NCBI RefSeq assembly: GCF_000346465.2
Contig: NC_034012.1
Span: 23,016,719 to 23,080,718 of the forward strand
Direction of reading: 5' to 3'
From: Prunus persica
Taxonomy: Eukaryota > Streptophyta > Magnoliopsida > Rosales > Rosaceae
DNA: 64,000 nt
A program made the translations under genes and the position numbers. Below, piece after piece: positions 45,252 through 56,700 of the stretch. The notes under the pieces are model-generated. The model worked only from the letters and a program-made list of their open reading frames with translations, ran no database searches and had not been told where the DNA came from. The number at the start of each line of letters is the position of its first letter. Position 1 is the first letter of the stretch.

Positions 45252-47607
45252 ATAAGTTGAGACTTGAATAAAATTATAATAACAAATTTAAAGCTTGAAT
45301 AAAATGGGTACTAACCACATCACTAAGATTATACCCACTTGCAGGGCTTGCATTGGCTTTAGTCAAACAGGCCTTCCAAAGAGAGGATTTTTGGTTGATG
45401 ATTTTGAACCGAGAAGCTATAGCTAGTGGTGTTCGAGGGTCCGGCCCAGCCATTCCCTAGTCATTCTCCAAAAACTTTTGGTACACACGAACCCAAAATG
45501 TGTCACTTGCTTCTACATAAAGCCTCATTGGGGTTTTGGGGCCATATTGAAAAGGATTGAAAGGGGAATGAACAGAATTATCAAAGTGAGAAATGAAATT
45601 TTGATTTTGGTGGATTATTCAACAAAATGGATAAGTATTTATAGAGTTTGGGATGAGTTTTGGTGTTACATCTAATTTTAATATTTAATTATTTTATTTT
45701 TACCATTTGATTTGATTTTTGATCGTTGGATCTATTTTATTTCCGTTGAAATTGTTAAGAAGTAATCCTGGCATTTGATCATATAGCCGTTGGGAACAAT
45801 TTGAAAAAAGAAAACAAAAACAAGTTTGAATTGTGGCAATCTGATTCCAACAACAGTATTAATATTGCCATCCACATGTCCCTAGGGCTGACACAATGGG
45901 TCCACAAATCTGACTTTGCACATAGGAACAAATCTGACTGCTATTCCACCCAATATATGGACTGGATTGATATTTCGTCTGGCCCTATATATGCATTGGG
46001 GGCTCTATCCAAGCTATATTGTTATATATTTATATATACATATATATGTGAGAGTAAATCAGTTAAAGTATATGTATATTGGTTTAGTGGGAGCAGTATA
46101 AATTTTGGGGATAAAGTTTATGGACAGAGTGATTGATTTCAAAGGGTTTCAGAGAGTGATGTTTTTGATCATTAAATAAAATTTAGTGAATCTGCATGTT
46201 TTGATCATTATTTTTACACGGTGGGGTTATTATATTATTTTGAATGCGAACTTTGTTTTTGTCCACTCACATGTTTTTTGTTTTGACACCCCCCCCAGAT
46301 AGTAGTCACTCAAGGGAGAGTTGCAAGCCGTGTTCGAGACCCCGAATCGTGACCATCAGTAGATTAGGCTTTGAGTAATTTCTTTCTACTCAACTGGTTG
46401 TTCTTGTAAACTAAATTCGATAAATGCTCTGTTATTGCCCATGTTAGGTTTTACTTGTGAAGCCAGAGGCCATTTAATTTACATTGTTGAATGTTGAATG
46501 CATGCTGCTGGTTGGGACCATATTATGTTTTTATGTAGGTTGAATTTTGTTGGGATTGTTCAATTTACAAGAAAGACTCTGCCAAATTTTTGATAGAAAG
46601 TCTCGATTTTTAGTAAGTGGGCCCGACATCGGGGTGATGTTGGTAACAAGACGGGATTCGTCCCGGTTTCCAAGGAATTCCGGGGCGGGTCCTATCAGAT
46701 ATGCCTGTCTTCATCTCTCTCTCTCTCTACAAATTCAAAAACCAACAAATTGGAAAGAAAAAAAAAAATTGAACTTTATTTGCATATGTGAGTGGGTTTG
46801 AGCGTTTGTGGGTGAAAAACATAATGTGGGAGGAAGGAGCAGGGCTCCATGGGGTGGTCTCTCAACAACAAAGGGAAATTCGTCCACGGGGGGGGAGGAA
46901 GGGTTGGGTGTTGGAGCTTGATCGGGAGAACGCAGAGAGAGAGAGTGAATTTTAAATTTTTGTTTTAAATATTTTTTAAATATTTTAATCAATTTAAAAT
47001 TAAAAAAATGTGAAAAATATGGAACCCACAATGTCACGTAGACAACTAACAGAGAGATCTGACGGAAACTCTAACGGTAAAAGCACATTGTAACAAATTT
47101 AAAAAACTGGGGTATGTAATTATGAAAATTGAGAATATATAAACTAACATGTGTTAAGGGTGTAACCACAAGATACTAAATTGTAATTAACCCAATATAA
47201 AATATGTGTGATGAATTTATGTTAGTGAGAGTAATTTAGGAATACGTGATTGGAGTAGAGAATAAATTTAAATTTCACTAAAATTTTATGTGAGTGTGAA
47301 AAGTGTGGGGTAAAATAAAAAATTGTTATTTGACTCAAATTCAATTTAGCTTATTTCGCAAATAAATAAATAAATAAATAAATTTGGCTTACTTTAATCT
47401 CCCCACTCTGCACCGAGTTCGAATCCCTCCCGTCATTTAGATGTTTGTGGCGCTCACAACGCTCAAAATTTCGTCCCTCATCCTCCGCTTCGCACCCCTA
47501 AAGCAGCCGCGCATCAGCAGCCCTGTTTGCGTGACGAGGAGTCCACGGCCCCTTGCAGCATTTAGGGTTTAATCATATTTGGATCAAACCTTTGAAATTT
47601 CCTTAAA
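45252..47607. other. Intergenic region upstream of the PPR gene, no gene supported
   Basis: AT-rich DNA with several old repeat relics. On the minus strand 45340-45600 reads in part like coding sequence (KACLTKANASPASGYNL), perhaps from a transposon protein, but is too broken to name. A C run at 46291, a TC microsatellite near 46716 and a TAAA microsatellite near 47361 are present. A GTTCGAATCCC box at 47417 recalls a tRNA-type B box. The last ~130 bases are the likely PPR leader. Confidence 0.5.
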
Positions 47608-49038
47608 ATGATGACCCTTTCTTCAATCTCTCGGTTCATGTCCTCCTCAGTTGGCCTCAAAAGTCACAAATTCTCAATCTTGCGGTTCTCTTCTGCCTCA
47701 GATGGGGAGATAGTCTACAATCGGCTGCAGGAAAATGGTGGCAACATTGAGCAAACCCTTTCATCAATCAATGTCCATTTGGACTCCAAATGTGTAAGTC
47801 AGGTCTTAAAGAGATGCTATCCTAGCCAATCCCAAATGGGTCTTAGGTTTTTCATATGGGCTGGTCTTCACTCCAGTTATAGGCATAGCTATTTTATGTA
47901 CAGCCAAGCTTGTGAACTGTGTGAGATTAAGCTAAACCCAAGTGTGATTTTTGATGTTTTGGAAGCTTATAGAATTGAAGGGCGCGTTGTTAGTCTTAAG
48001 GCATTTAAGGTTGTCTTTAATTTATGTAAAGAAGCTAAGCTTGCCGATGAAGCTTTGAGGGTATTAAGGAAAATACCGGATTTTGGTTTGCGTCCAGATA
48101 CTACTGTGTATAATGTTGTTATAAGGTTGTTTTGCGATAAAGGTAATATGAATGTGGCTGAAAGATTGGTGAAAGAGATGGGCTTGGTGGATCTTTTGCC
48201 TGATTTGATCACATACGTGGTAATGATTAATGGGTTTTGTAAGGTGGGTCGGTTAGATGATGCTTGTGGGTTGTTTAAGGTTATGAAGGGACATGGTTGT
48301 TTGCCTAATGCTGTGGTGTACTCGGCACTTCTTGATGGGTTTTGTAGGTCTGAGAATATGGAGAGAGCTTTGGAGTTATTGACAGAGATGGAGAAGGAAG
48401 GTGGGGATTGTAGCCCTAATGTAGTAACATATACGTCTGTGATTCAAAAGCTTTGTGACAAAGGTCGGTCGAAGGAGGCGTTGGTTATTTTGGACCGAAT
48501 GGAAGCTTGTGGATGTGCCCCAAGTCGCGTAACGGTTAGTATTCTAATTAAGAGTTTTTGCGTGGAGGATCAAGTTGAAGAGGCTTATAAACTGATTGAT
48601 AGAGTTGTTGTGGGACGTAGTGTTACATATAGTGATTGCTATAGCTCTCTTGTTGTGTCTTTGGCAAGAGGTAGAAAACCTGAAGAGGCAGAGAAGGTCT
48701 TGAGGATGATGCTTGATAGTGGGTTGAAACCAAATAGTTTGGCGTGTAGCATTATGTTAAAAAAGGTTTGTTTGGAAGGACGGGTGATAGATGGATTTTG
48801 CTTGTTTGATGAACTTGAGAAGATGGAATGCTTGTCTTCCATTGACTCTGATACTTACTCAATTCTTTTAGTGGGCCTTTGTGAGCAAAGGCATTTATTG
48901 GAGGCTGCAAAGCTGGCAAGGCTAATGCTAAACAAAGGAATTAAGCTGAAAGCTCCTTATGTTGACAGTATAGCTGAGATCCTGAAGAAATCCGGAGATG
49001 AGGAGTTAGTTAAGCATGTGAGTAGAATTGCATTTTGA
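47608..49038 (+). CDS. P-class pentatricopeptide repeat protein (At5g47360-like)
   Basis: An intronless frame of 476 aa opens at the first of two ATGs. The N-terminal ~30 residues are rich in Ser, Arg and hydrophobics with no acidic residue (MMTLSSISRFMSSSVGLKSH), as in a mitochondrial transit peptide. From about residue 120 the protein is a run of roughly nine 35-residue PPR motifs, seen in the repeated pattern TYVVMINGFCKVGRLDDA, VVYSALLDGFCRSENMERA, VTYTSVIQKLCDKGRSKEA. No E, DYW or SMR domain follows, so it is P-class. Such proteins bind organelle RNA and affect its stability, splicing or translation. Length and arrangement suit At5g47360; the RNA target is unknown. The 3' UTR may be spliced. 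Confidence 0.92.
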   Translation: MMTLSSISRFMSSSVGLKSHKFSILRFSSASDGEIVYNRLQENGGNIEQTLSSINVHLDSKCVSQVLKRCYPSQSQMGLRFFIWAGLHSSYRHSYFMYSQACELCEIKLNPSVIFDVLEAYRIEGRVVSLKAFKVVFNLCKEAKLADEALRVLRKIPDFGLRPDTTVYNVVIRLFCDKGNMNVAERLVKEMGLVDLLPDLITYVVMINGFCKVGRLDDACGLFKVMKGHGCLPNAVVYSALLDGFCRSENMERALELLTEMEKEGGDCSPNVVTYTSVIQKLCDKGRSKEALVILDRMEACGCAPSRVTVSILIKSFCVEDQVEEAYKLIDRVVVGRSVTYSDCYSSLVVSLARGRKPEEAEKVLRMMLDSGLKPNSLACSIMLKKVCLEGRVIDGFCLFDELEKMECLSSIDSDTYSILLVGLCEQRHLLEAAKLARLMLNKGIKLKAPYVDSIAEILKKSGDEELVKHVSRIAF

Positions 49039-51398
49039 AGTTGAACAAAAGAAAATGCTCACCTGTTTTTATGGCTTTTCTTTTCTTATCTGGAATTGGG
49101 TTCTTCTACTAAGCTCAAAGTCTCAAACCAAGTAGAAAACAATCATTGAGTTAAGTTGGTAGGTGTGGAAGAAGGGAATTCATGCCCTGGAAATACAATT
49201 TTGGTAGCAGAAGCATTGTTGGTTCGGATGCAAAACGGGTTTATTGGCGCAGGGGCTCATGTGCTGTTTTACCCAACTCTGCTTTACAATGTCATTGGGA
49301 ATAAGCTTTAGGCTGAGTTTCTGTGGTGGGACAAGGTCGATGAGGTACAAATATAATTTTATCAAGCCCGTTTATGCGTATATTTGTTTGTCATAATTTG
49401 TTTAGGTGTCTGGTTCATTTTGAATTCTGATTTCGATTGGATAGCTTGTGAAAGTGACTGGGATCTTTTTCTCCTTTTCTTTTATTTTTATTTTTATTTT
49501 TTTAATGTGGGTGTTTATCCTTTTTCTGCAGCTGTGAATTAATTTGCAATTTTTGTTTATGTTTTTTTTTATCTCAGTTAATTATAGATGTAAATGCGAT
49601 GCAGTTAATTATATTAAATGAAAGAAACTTATTGAGTTCGCATGTGGAGTTAGATGGAGTCATCACACTTAATGAGCCATACAAGACTTTGGTTCCAACG
49701 TCTTTATATCATGTTAGTGGTTTCCTAGATTTGCATTCTCAGAGTTTGCATGGTTGGAGATAAACCGATACATTTTTCTTTCAAATGAAATATTGCTGCT
49801 CAGAGTTTATATATATTTATATTTTTTGCATGAAATATTTAGGGCCTGTGTGGCAATGCCTTTATAAGTGGCAAGTGCTAAAAGTACTTTCTGATAGCCA
49901 AAAGAGCTTTTGGTAATGCTTGATAGAAAAGATTACAAGTGCTTCTAGGTTAGTGCTTTATGTGCTTCCCCCAGGAAGTGCTTGCAAGTGCATTTTCAGG
50001 AGTCATTTGGTTTTTTAGTAAAAGTTTGTCGTGCTTCTAACAAAAGTGCTTCTCAGTAGAAGAAGCATTCCCAAAATGTCATAAGTATCTGACAGGATTA
50101 GCTGGTGCTTTGCCATACTATTGTATGTATTAATACGTGAATGCTCTGGATTAAAATTGACTTGGGTCATGTCTATACTTGACTAGAACTTCTGCATTTT
50201 TGTTTTGTTTTGTTTTGTTTTTTTTTACATTATTTTTTGGGCTCTAATCTAACCATTAAATTTTTGGCAGTGCCACGGAAGTAACCATCTGGTGATTCCT
50301 ACAAGAGATTACTGCTTTGCACCATCACTGAGTGATACATGTTGTGCTGTAGACTTCATTCATGGTAAGCATTTTTGCATCTTTGATTTGATTATGTTGA
50401 ATAGCATCTGATATTTCACGATTTAGCATAAACTAGGCTCTATGTACCTAGGACATTCTGGATACAAATGACATGAGTCATAAAACAGTTGAAGCTGAAT
50501 ACACTCATCCAGTATCGTTCTGATATGCAAGGGTGCAAGTGTGAGGCTTTCCTTCTGGATTTTTCCAGTATAAATAAATTTGTGTGGTTAGAATATCTTG
50601 GACCATCTAGACTGCTTATGTTTATTTTTATTTTTTGGGGATGAACTTTTAGGATCCTCGAGATATTTTTTGTTGAAATCTTTGTGTCATTTCCGAAGTG
50701 CTTTGTGGAATTTTATTTTGAGGGTACAAAAAATCATTTAATTGGAATTTTTTAAAGCAGTTGTTTCTTCAGTAAGGGGGTTTTGTGTTAAGTCATCATT
50801 TTTCTACTTGTATCTACTGAGATGTAGACTTTGTTATCTGCTACCTGGTTAGTACTAAACTCTGAAAATAACAAATTACTTGATGCAGATGACACCTGAT
50901 TCTGCCTATGAATGAATATCTGAAGTCAATTTGTCCAAGGTTGCTTTTAGCCTCTTCTCAGTGACAGGTAACGTAAGAAACTCAATGAGATTTGTAATGA
51001 CATTGTGGGCTCAGTCTCCCTGCCTATGAATATCTGGTGTTTGAAACCCTGGAAGTTTTGTTCAATTTTCTTTCTTGTGGGAATTTTGGTGTTTTTTTTG
51101 TAGGTGATTGTAATTCGTATTTGATTTATGTTTACTGGTTTAGTTATTAACTTGCAATTTGTTTTTTCTGTGGTGTGTCTATGTATGTGATGAAGAATAG
51201 TGGATAAGAAAAATGCATTGCGTGTCTGATTAAGTTTTCTCTGCATCTGGCAGTAATAATCTACGAGTTTAATATCCTTGTTTGTCTGATTATCTTGGCT
51301 ATGCAAAAAAGTATAATTTCTGAATGATCTGCGGACATTGAATTCCCAAACAGTCAAGGCACCGATTCTTTAGTTTAATTTTCTCAATTCATTTGTTA
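49039..51398. other. Downstream of PPR: probable spliced 3' UTR, no coding gene
   Basis: Possible non-coding exons with good splice signals on the plus strand are a donor at GATGAG/GTACAA (about 49343), an exon about 50272-50364 (GGCAG acceptor, CATG/GTAAGC donor) and an exon about 50888-50967 (GATGCAG acceptor, GACAG/GTAACG donor). None holds a reading frame. The rest is AT-rich. The 136-aa minus frame at 50947-51357 has no domain and was not accepted. Confidence 0.3.
49845..50085. repeat. Possible hAT-type MITE relic
   Basis: The sequence opens GGGCCTGTGTGGCAATGCCT and contains repeated AAGTGCTT and AGAAGCA motifs on both strands, as seen in small hAT-type elements of woody plants. The opposite terminal repeat and target duplication are not clear. 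Confidence 0.3.
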
Positions 51399-51560
51399 AT
51401 GGTGGATTCGGAAAATGTTGTGAAGGAGAACACTGAAGATTTACGGAAGGCAACTGAACCAGAGGCTGAGGTTGTACATGAACCAGCTGTGGGAGAAAAG
51501 ACAAATGCTGGTGAGACTGAAAATGAAGATATAACAAAGATAAGAAAAAGGAAAATGTAG
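51399..51560 (+). CDS. Short acidic ORF, possible gene fragment
   Basis: ATG to TAG gives 53 aa of highly charged sequence (MVDSENVVKENTEDLRKATE at the start, KIRKRKM at the end). The composition (Glu, Lys, Thr, Ala, Val; almost no aromatic residue) is like the N-terminal part of a real protein rather than random AT-rich DNA. There is no downstream exon with a convincing donor. It abuts the CHX fragment on the other strand, so both may be pieces of captured genes. Not recognised. Confidence 0.25.
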   Translation: MVDSENVVKENTEDLRKATEPEAEVVHEPAVGEKTNAGETENEDITKIRKRKM

Positions 51561-51584
51561 ATCCAAGTACGGAAGGTACCTCTT

Positions 51585-51982
51585 TGAGCACCCAAACAGT
51601 GCGAGTGCCAATTACGTTCTGACTCACAATGCTGAACATGAATCTTGCGTAAGAAGGGATACTCCCCAGAAACCCTGGACCAAGGATCAAACCTGCCTGC
51701 ATGCAATTTACGTATATAGTATAGATACGTTAACATCCAGCATTTGAGAGAGACGGGAATTCCAAAACACCTGAGAATGTGATGAAGGATTTGGGTGGTG
51801 AAGAAAGCCAAACCCATTTGCCTTTCGAGGACTGGAAATGTAGAACTTCCGTCTCCACCGGACACAGCACCACCATCAGTCCAAGTACCGACAGAGTGAA
51901 CTCTGGGAGGGATTTCCATGCAAACAAGGGTTATATTATCCTCTGTTACGTTTAACCACAATACTTGTGAAAGATTCTTCAT
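51585..51982 (-). pseudogene. N-terminal fragment of a CHX-type cation/H+ antiporter
   Basis: The ATG at 51982 opens with residues around VCMEIPPRVHSVGTW and FPVLERQMGLAFFTTQILHH, followed by LRCFGIPV. After a short unreadable stretch with an intron-like sequence (about 51690-51735) comes AGLILGPGFLGSIP. This is the beginning of plant CHX exchangers (cytosolic N-terminus and first membrane helices), which move K+ or Na+ against protons in endomembranes or plasma membrane. Only about 120 of roughly 800 residues exist, and nothing matching the rest follows downstream. It is a truncated copy. Confidence 0.65.
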
Positions 51983-52399
51983 GATTTCAACTCTCTCTCC
52001 ATTTCTTATATATTATATCGTACAGATATGTGATAATTTATATTCTAGTTCGCTAGAGATCAGTTTTGTTAGTTTTCATGATCAGCTTTGATCAAACAAT
52101 ATGTTAACTGGAACAAAAGCATGATGCCATGTAATGTAACAGAGAAACAAGAGGTGAGGTGAGGACCTGCCGAGGCGAGCGAGCTTGTCAGTGTCAGAGT
52201 GGTGGCTTCACAGTTCACTAGTGATTGGATTACCCCGTATCTTACTAGGAGAAGTTGCTTTTATTTGTTTCCCGAAAGAAGCGGAGATTAAACTGTGTTA
52301 ATAATATTTTGATATTTACTTTCCTTTTTCCACAAGGAAGCTAGGTGGAGTTTTGAAAGCCAAAATATTATTTTCTCCTTATTGCATTTGGAAAGTTTC
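51983..52399. other. Upstream region of the 52500 gene
   Basis: AT-rich DNA between the CHX fragment and the hypothetical gene, with no frame of note. It serves as presumed promoter region for 52500-53324. Confidence 0.5.
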
Positions 52400-52400
52400 C

Positions 52401-52408
52401 CTATAAAT
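52401..52408 (+). promoter_or_regulatory. TATA box for the hypothetical gene at 52500
   Basis: CTATAAAT lies 92 bases upstream of the ATG, giving an expected leader of about 60 bases. It supports the 52500 frame being a transcribed gene. Confidence 0.45.
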
Positions 52409-52499
52409 TCAGTTCAGACATGTTGCTGGTGAACTAACTAGTGTAATTTCACTTCCCTTCTTGAAAGTTGCTTTGCGAATCAAGCACACACCGATCATC

Positions 52500-53324
52500 A
52501 TGGAGGCTTCAAGTCCTTCTGCTTCGTCCAGAAAAAGAAAAACAAGACAAACCCCCATGCCACGAATTGTCCTTGCTCTCGCTGCTCCCATTAGCAACCC
52601 CGCCAACAACAATGCCATCGAACACACCTTTTCGTCCACCAAACCCCGAAGTAATTGCAGCGGCCGGAGGAGAAAACAAGAGGCGGCGGCAGCCCAGCAA
52701 GAACATGAACGCCAACTCCATATTCCCACCACCAAACGCACCGTTTCATCCACTAAAATCCAAAGCAATTACAGCCTAAGACCTACAGCTCGCGGAGGCC
52801 GGAAGACAGCGCCACAAGAACAAGAACATGAAGAAAAGAAGGGAAGGTTGAAGGTCGTTCGGATCCGGATTTTGGACCCAGATGAGACGGAGTCTTCTAC
52901 AGACACCGGAGAAACTAATATAGCCGTTAACCAAAAACCCAAGAAAAAGAAAGTTGAAATAGTGCACGAGATTCGGATGCTGGAGAGAAACTCTTCTTGT
53001 CCAAAAAAACTTGAGACGCAAGAAACAAGCAAGAAAAAAGAGAGCAAGAAGAACTATATTGGCAAGAATAATAAGCAAATTTGCTTGTCATCTCGATCGT
53101 CATCACCATCTTGTAACGTTGAAGGGCGTGAAGATGAAGAAATACTAAAAGGATCATCAACAACATCATCAGTTGTGCGAATGGCAGTTAGAAAGATGGC
53201 TCTTTGCGACGTGCCGGGTCCAATTCCTGACCTGGAAGAATTTTTGAAATGGGATTATGACCTTCACTTTTTGCTTACTTTCTTTGATGATTTGCCGTCA
53301 GACTCCGACTGTGAAGATTATTGA
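52500..53324 (+). CDS. Hypothetical basic, low-complexity protein with internal repeat
   Basis: From the first ATG (52500) the single exon encodes 274 aa. The frame is open further upstream but without an ATG, and a TATA box at 52401 suits this start. The protein is rich in Ser, Lys, Arg, Glu and Gln. Two related modules of about 45 residues occur near residues 42-120: each has SSTK..SN.S, then a basic cluster, then QEHE (FSSTKPRSNCSGRRRKQE and VSSTKIQSNYSLRPTA). A Lys-rich middle (KPKKKKVEIVHEIRMLE, KKKESKKN) could be a nuclear signal. The end is acidic and hydrophobic (GPIPDLEEFLKWDYDLHFLL, then DLPSDSDCEDY), which could be an interaction motif. No known domain is recognised. Length, codon use and long undisturbed frame suggest a real gene. 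Confidence 0.65.
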   Translation: MEASSPSASSRKRKTRQTPMPRIVLALAAPISNPANNNAIEHTFSSTKPRSNCSGRRRKQEAAAAQQEHERQLHIPTTKRTVSSTKIQSNYSLRPTARGGRKTAPQEQEHEEKKGRLKVVRIRILDPDETESSTDTGETNIAVNQKPKKKKVEIVHEIRMLERNSSCPKKLETQETSKKKESKKNYIGKNNKQICLSSRSSSPSCNVEGREDEEILKGSSTTSSVVRMAVRKMALCDVPGPIPDLEEFLKWDYDLHFLLTFFDDLPSDSDCEDY

Positions 53325-53779
53325 GCACGATCAACTAAGTTCATTTCAAACTTTATCCACGAATTTTTTTTTATTTTTTTAACACAACTTAGGCATGATT
53401 ATTGGGTACAAATTTTTGTACAGTCCACCACGATCTCACATTCTATTTCAGGGAAAGTGATGAAATCGATTGTGTTATGTACTCTTAGTACCTAGCTAGG
53501 GTTCATAATTTCATGGAATTCATTGGGGTTCTTTCTTCTTACCCATGAATTTTGGGTACTAAATTTGTTTGCAGTACATATATATATAGCAGGCTGTGCC
53601 CACAATGATCCCAATGCTTGTAATTGAATTTATGAAAATTCTATTGGAAGAAATTGAAGTGATGAATTACATTTCCTATATTATGAATAATGTGCCAAGC
53701 ATTCACCTGCTTTGTTTTTTCTTTTTTGAAGCTTATGCTGGATGTAGGAGGAAGAGAAATAAAATAAAACAAATGGACA
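53325..53779. other. Downstream of the hypothetical gene
   Basis: Presumed 3' UTR followed by AT-rich DNA. The 67-aa plus frame at 53596-53799 contains AT-rich low-complexity sequence and was not accepted. Confidence 0.5.
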
Positions 53780-56700
53780 CTAGTTTCTTAGAAGAATAGG
53801 CTCTTTCATTATAATTCACCACAATAAAATAACAATGATAAAAGACCTATTTAAAGACTTCTCTTATCATAACCGATTAACCCAATCTCATATCTTAGAT
53901 TCTTCATCAACCCACTAATTCATGAAGCTGACAGTTTATTCAATTCATTAATACATGAATTTATTAAAACAGAGAGTAAGAAAAGACTCAACATAATAGC
54001 ATATTGAAACTTCTTGAATGCAATAATGATGCATATTTGGTTTAATTCTCCAACAATGCCTCCCGTAAACCAAACTTGCTTCTAACTCCCAATCTTGCAA
54101 CATCTCCTTTTTAAATCTGTCCACCAAGAGGTTTTGTAAACACATCAGCCATTTGTTCATCTATCTTGCAATACTTCACATGAATAACACCTTCATTGAT
54201 AAGCTCCCTCAGAAAATTATAACGAATACGAATGTGCTTTGTTCGCCCATGTAAAATTGGATCTTTTGAAACTGAAATTGCTGAACTATTATCACAAAAC
54301 AAACTTGTGGGACCTTTTTGCTCGTGCTTAATACTTTTCAAAATTCCTCGTAACCACAGAATCTGACATCCTGTATAAGAAGCGGCAATGTATTCTGCTT
54401 CCGTTGTAGAGAGAGCCACAATAGGTTGCTTCTTAGAACTCCAGGAAAAAACACCACTTCCAAGATTAAAAACGTAACCGGAAGTACTTTTGCAATCATC
54501 AACACTTCCTGCCAAGTCACTATCAGTATGATCAACAAGATTAATAGGAATATTTGCTTCATAGAAAATACCATAATCAATGGTCCCTTTGACATATCGC
54601 AAAATTCTCTTTGCAGCCTCCCAATGATTGGATATGGCTTGTGGTAGTCAAATACATCAGATTTCCAACCAAACTTCGAAACATTGTAGAGTTCACAAGT
54701 TTTCCTTCACCATCTTTGCTCAATTTTAAGCTTGTAACACATGGAGTTGAGACTGGATTTGCATTCTCCATTCGAAACTTCTTCAAAACTTCCTTCACAT
54801 AACTCTCTTGTGAAATTAAAATTCCTTTTTGGGATTGGTGAACTTCTATACCAAGAAAATGATTCAGTTCTCCTAAATCTGTCATATCTCAAATTCTCTC
54901 ATCATGGAGAGCTTGAACTCATTCAACATATCAAGATTATTTCCAGTAAAAATCAGATCATTAACATAAAGACTTACAATCATGAAACTTCCTTGCGAAT
55001 TGTTTTTAATATAGAGAGTATGCTCATACGGACATTTCTGAAAACCATTCTTCTCAAAATATGAATTGATGCGGCTGTACCAAGCTCTAGGTGACTGCTT
55101 AAGACCATATAAGGCCTTTCTCAACTTGAAAACTTTCTTCTCTTGTCCTCTCTTTACATATCTAGGTGGTTACTCCAAGTAAACTTCTTCATTGAGAACA
55201 CCATTAAAAAACGCAGACTTCACATCCATTTGAAACACCTTCCAATTATTTTGTGCTGCAAGAGAAATGATTAAACGAAGGGTGTTAAACCTAGAAACAG
55301 GAGCAAAAACCTCAGTATAATCTTCTCCTTCGTTTTGTTTGTATCCATTTGCCAAAAGCCTCGCCTTGTATTTATTTATGGACCCATCTAGATTCATCTT
55401 TGTTTTGTACACCCATTTCACACCAATAGGATCTTTGTGCTGTGGTAAATCTTTGAGCTCCCATGTATCATTTTTTTTCAATGGCTTTTATTTCTTCATC
55501 CATAGCTCTCTTCCATTTTTCTTCTTTGGATGCATCATCAAAAGAAATTGGGTCTTCTCCTGCAAAGAAAGCAAAATACCGAGTAGATTCATAAATTTAT
55601 TCTAAACTTCTCATCTTTATCGGAGTTTGGGAAGGGCCTTCATTGCCATTTGTTGCTGGTCTTGGAGAACTTTGGGAAGAGTCATTGGTGGAGTGACAAT
55701 AATCATCACTATCATCTTGAAGAATTGATGCTGCACCATGATCATAAAAATTAGAGTATTTATCAAATCGAACATCTTGACTCACCAAGAATTTCTTTGT
55801 CTTTGGATTGTACAGCTTGTAGGCCTTGCTTCTTTCACTATATCCAATAAAAATGCATTTCTCTGACTTGTCATCAAGCTTATTCCTCACTGCATCTGGA
55901 ACATGAGCATAGACAACACTTCCAAAAATTCTCAAATGATGAACACTTGGTTTCGTTCCATACCATGCCTCATGAGGTGTGCAATCATTCAAAGCTTTTG
56001 TTGGTGATCGACTGATCAATTAAATTGCACATGCCATTGCTTCAGCCCACAATTCTTTATGCAAAATTTTCTTCTTCAGCATGCTTCTTACCATCTCCAT
56101 GATAGTTCAGTGTTTTCTTTTGCTCACATCATTTTGTTGTGGTGTGTAACGAGCTGTCAACTGACACATTATTCCATGATTTCTGCAATATTTTTCAAAT
56201 TCATTGGAGAAATATTCTCCTCCACGATCAGTCCTCAAAGTTTTAATCGAAAAACCCACAAATTTCTTAACCTCAGCCTTGAAATCTTTGAAAGCTTGAA
56301 ATGCCTCAGATTTATTATTTAAGCAAATAAACCCAAACTTTTCTTGAGAAATCATCAATAAATGAGAAAAAATACTTGTTACCTCCATGAGATGTCACTG
56401 GCATTAAACCACATAAATCAGAATGAACAAGTTCCAGCGGCTTCTTTGCTCGCCATGAGGAATGTGCAGGGAACGAATTCTTATGTTGCTTGCCTAGTTG
56501 GCATTCTTCCAAAACATCATCTATCTACCATCTCTTTACTTGACAGCAACTTTAGACTTGCATAGTTCATATGGCCATATCTATCATGCCAAAGCTTGGA
56601 AATTCCCTTCTCAACACCAACAAAACAAGACAATTTTGTTGTCTGAAGTCTGATTGGAAACAAATTATTTGCAGCAACACCTATCTTTGCAACAATCTGA

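Noticed and set aside
47405..47435. tRNA gene or tRNA-derived SINE at the GTTCGAATCCC box
   Set aside because: Only a B-box-like motif is present; no A box at the right distance and no cloverleaf could be drawn.
50947..51357. 136-aa minus frame
   Set aside because: Low-complexity Asn/Thr/Lys-rich translation without domain or conserved pattern; overlaps probable UTR exons on the plus strand.
51370..51702. 110-aa minus frame as an independent gene
   Set aside because: Only its first ~35 residues match the CHX family; the remainder is antisense to the acidic ORF and looks like a shadow.
52409..53169. Minus-strand frames opposite the 52500 gene
   Set aside because: They are antisense shadows of the Lys/Glu-rich plus-strand frame (rich in Phe, Leu, Ser as expected).
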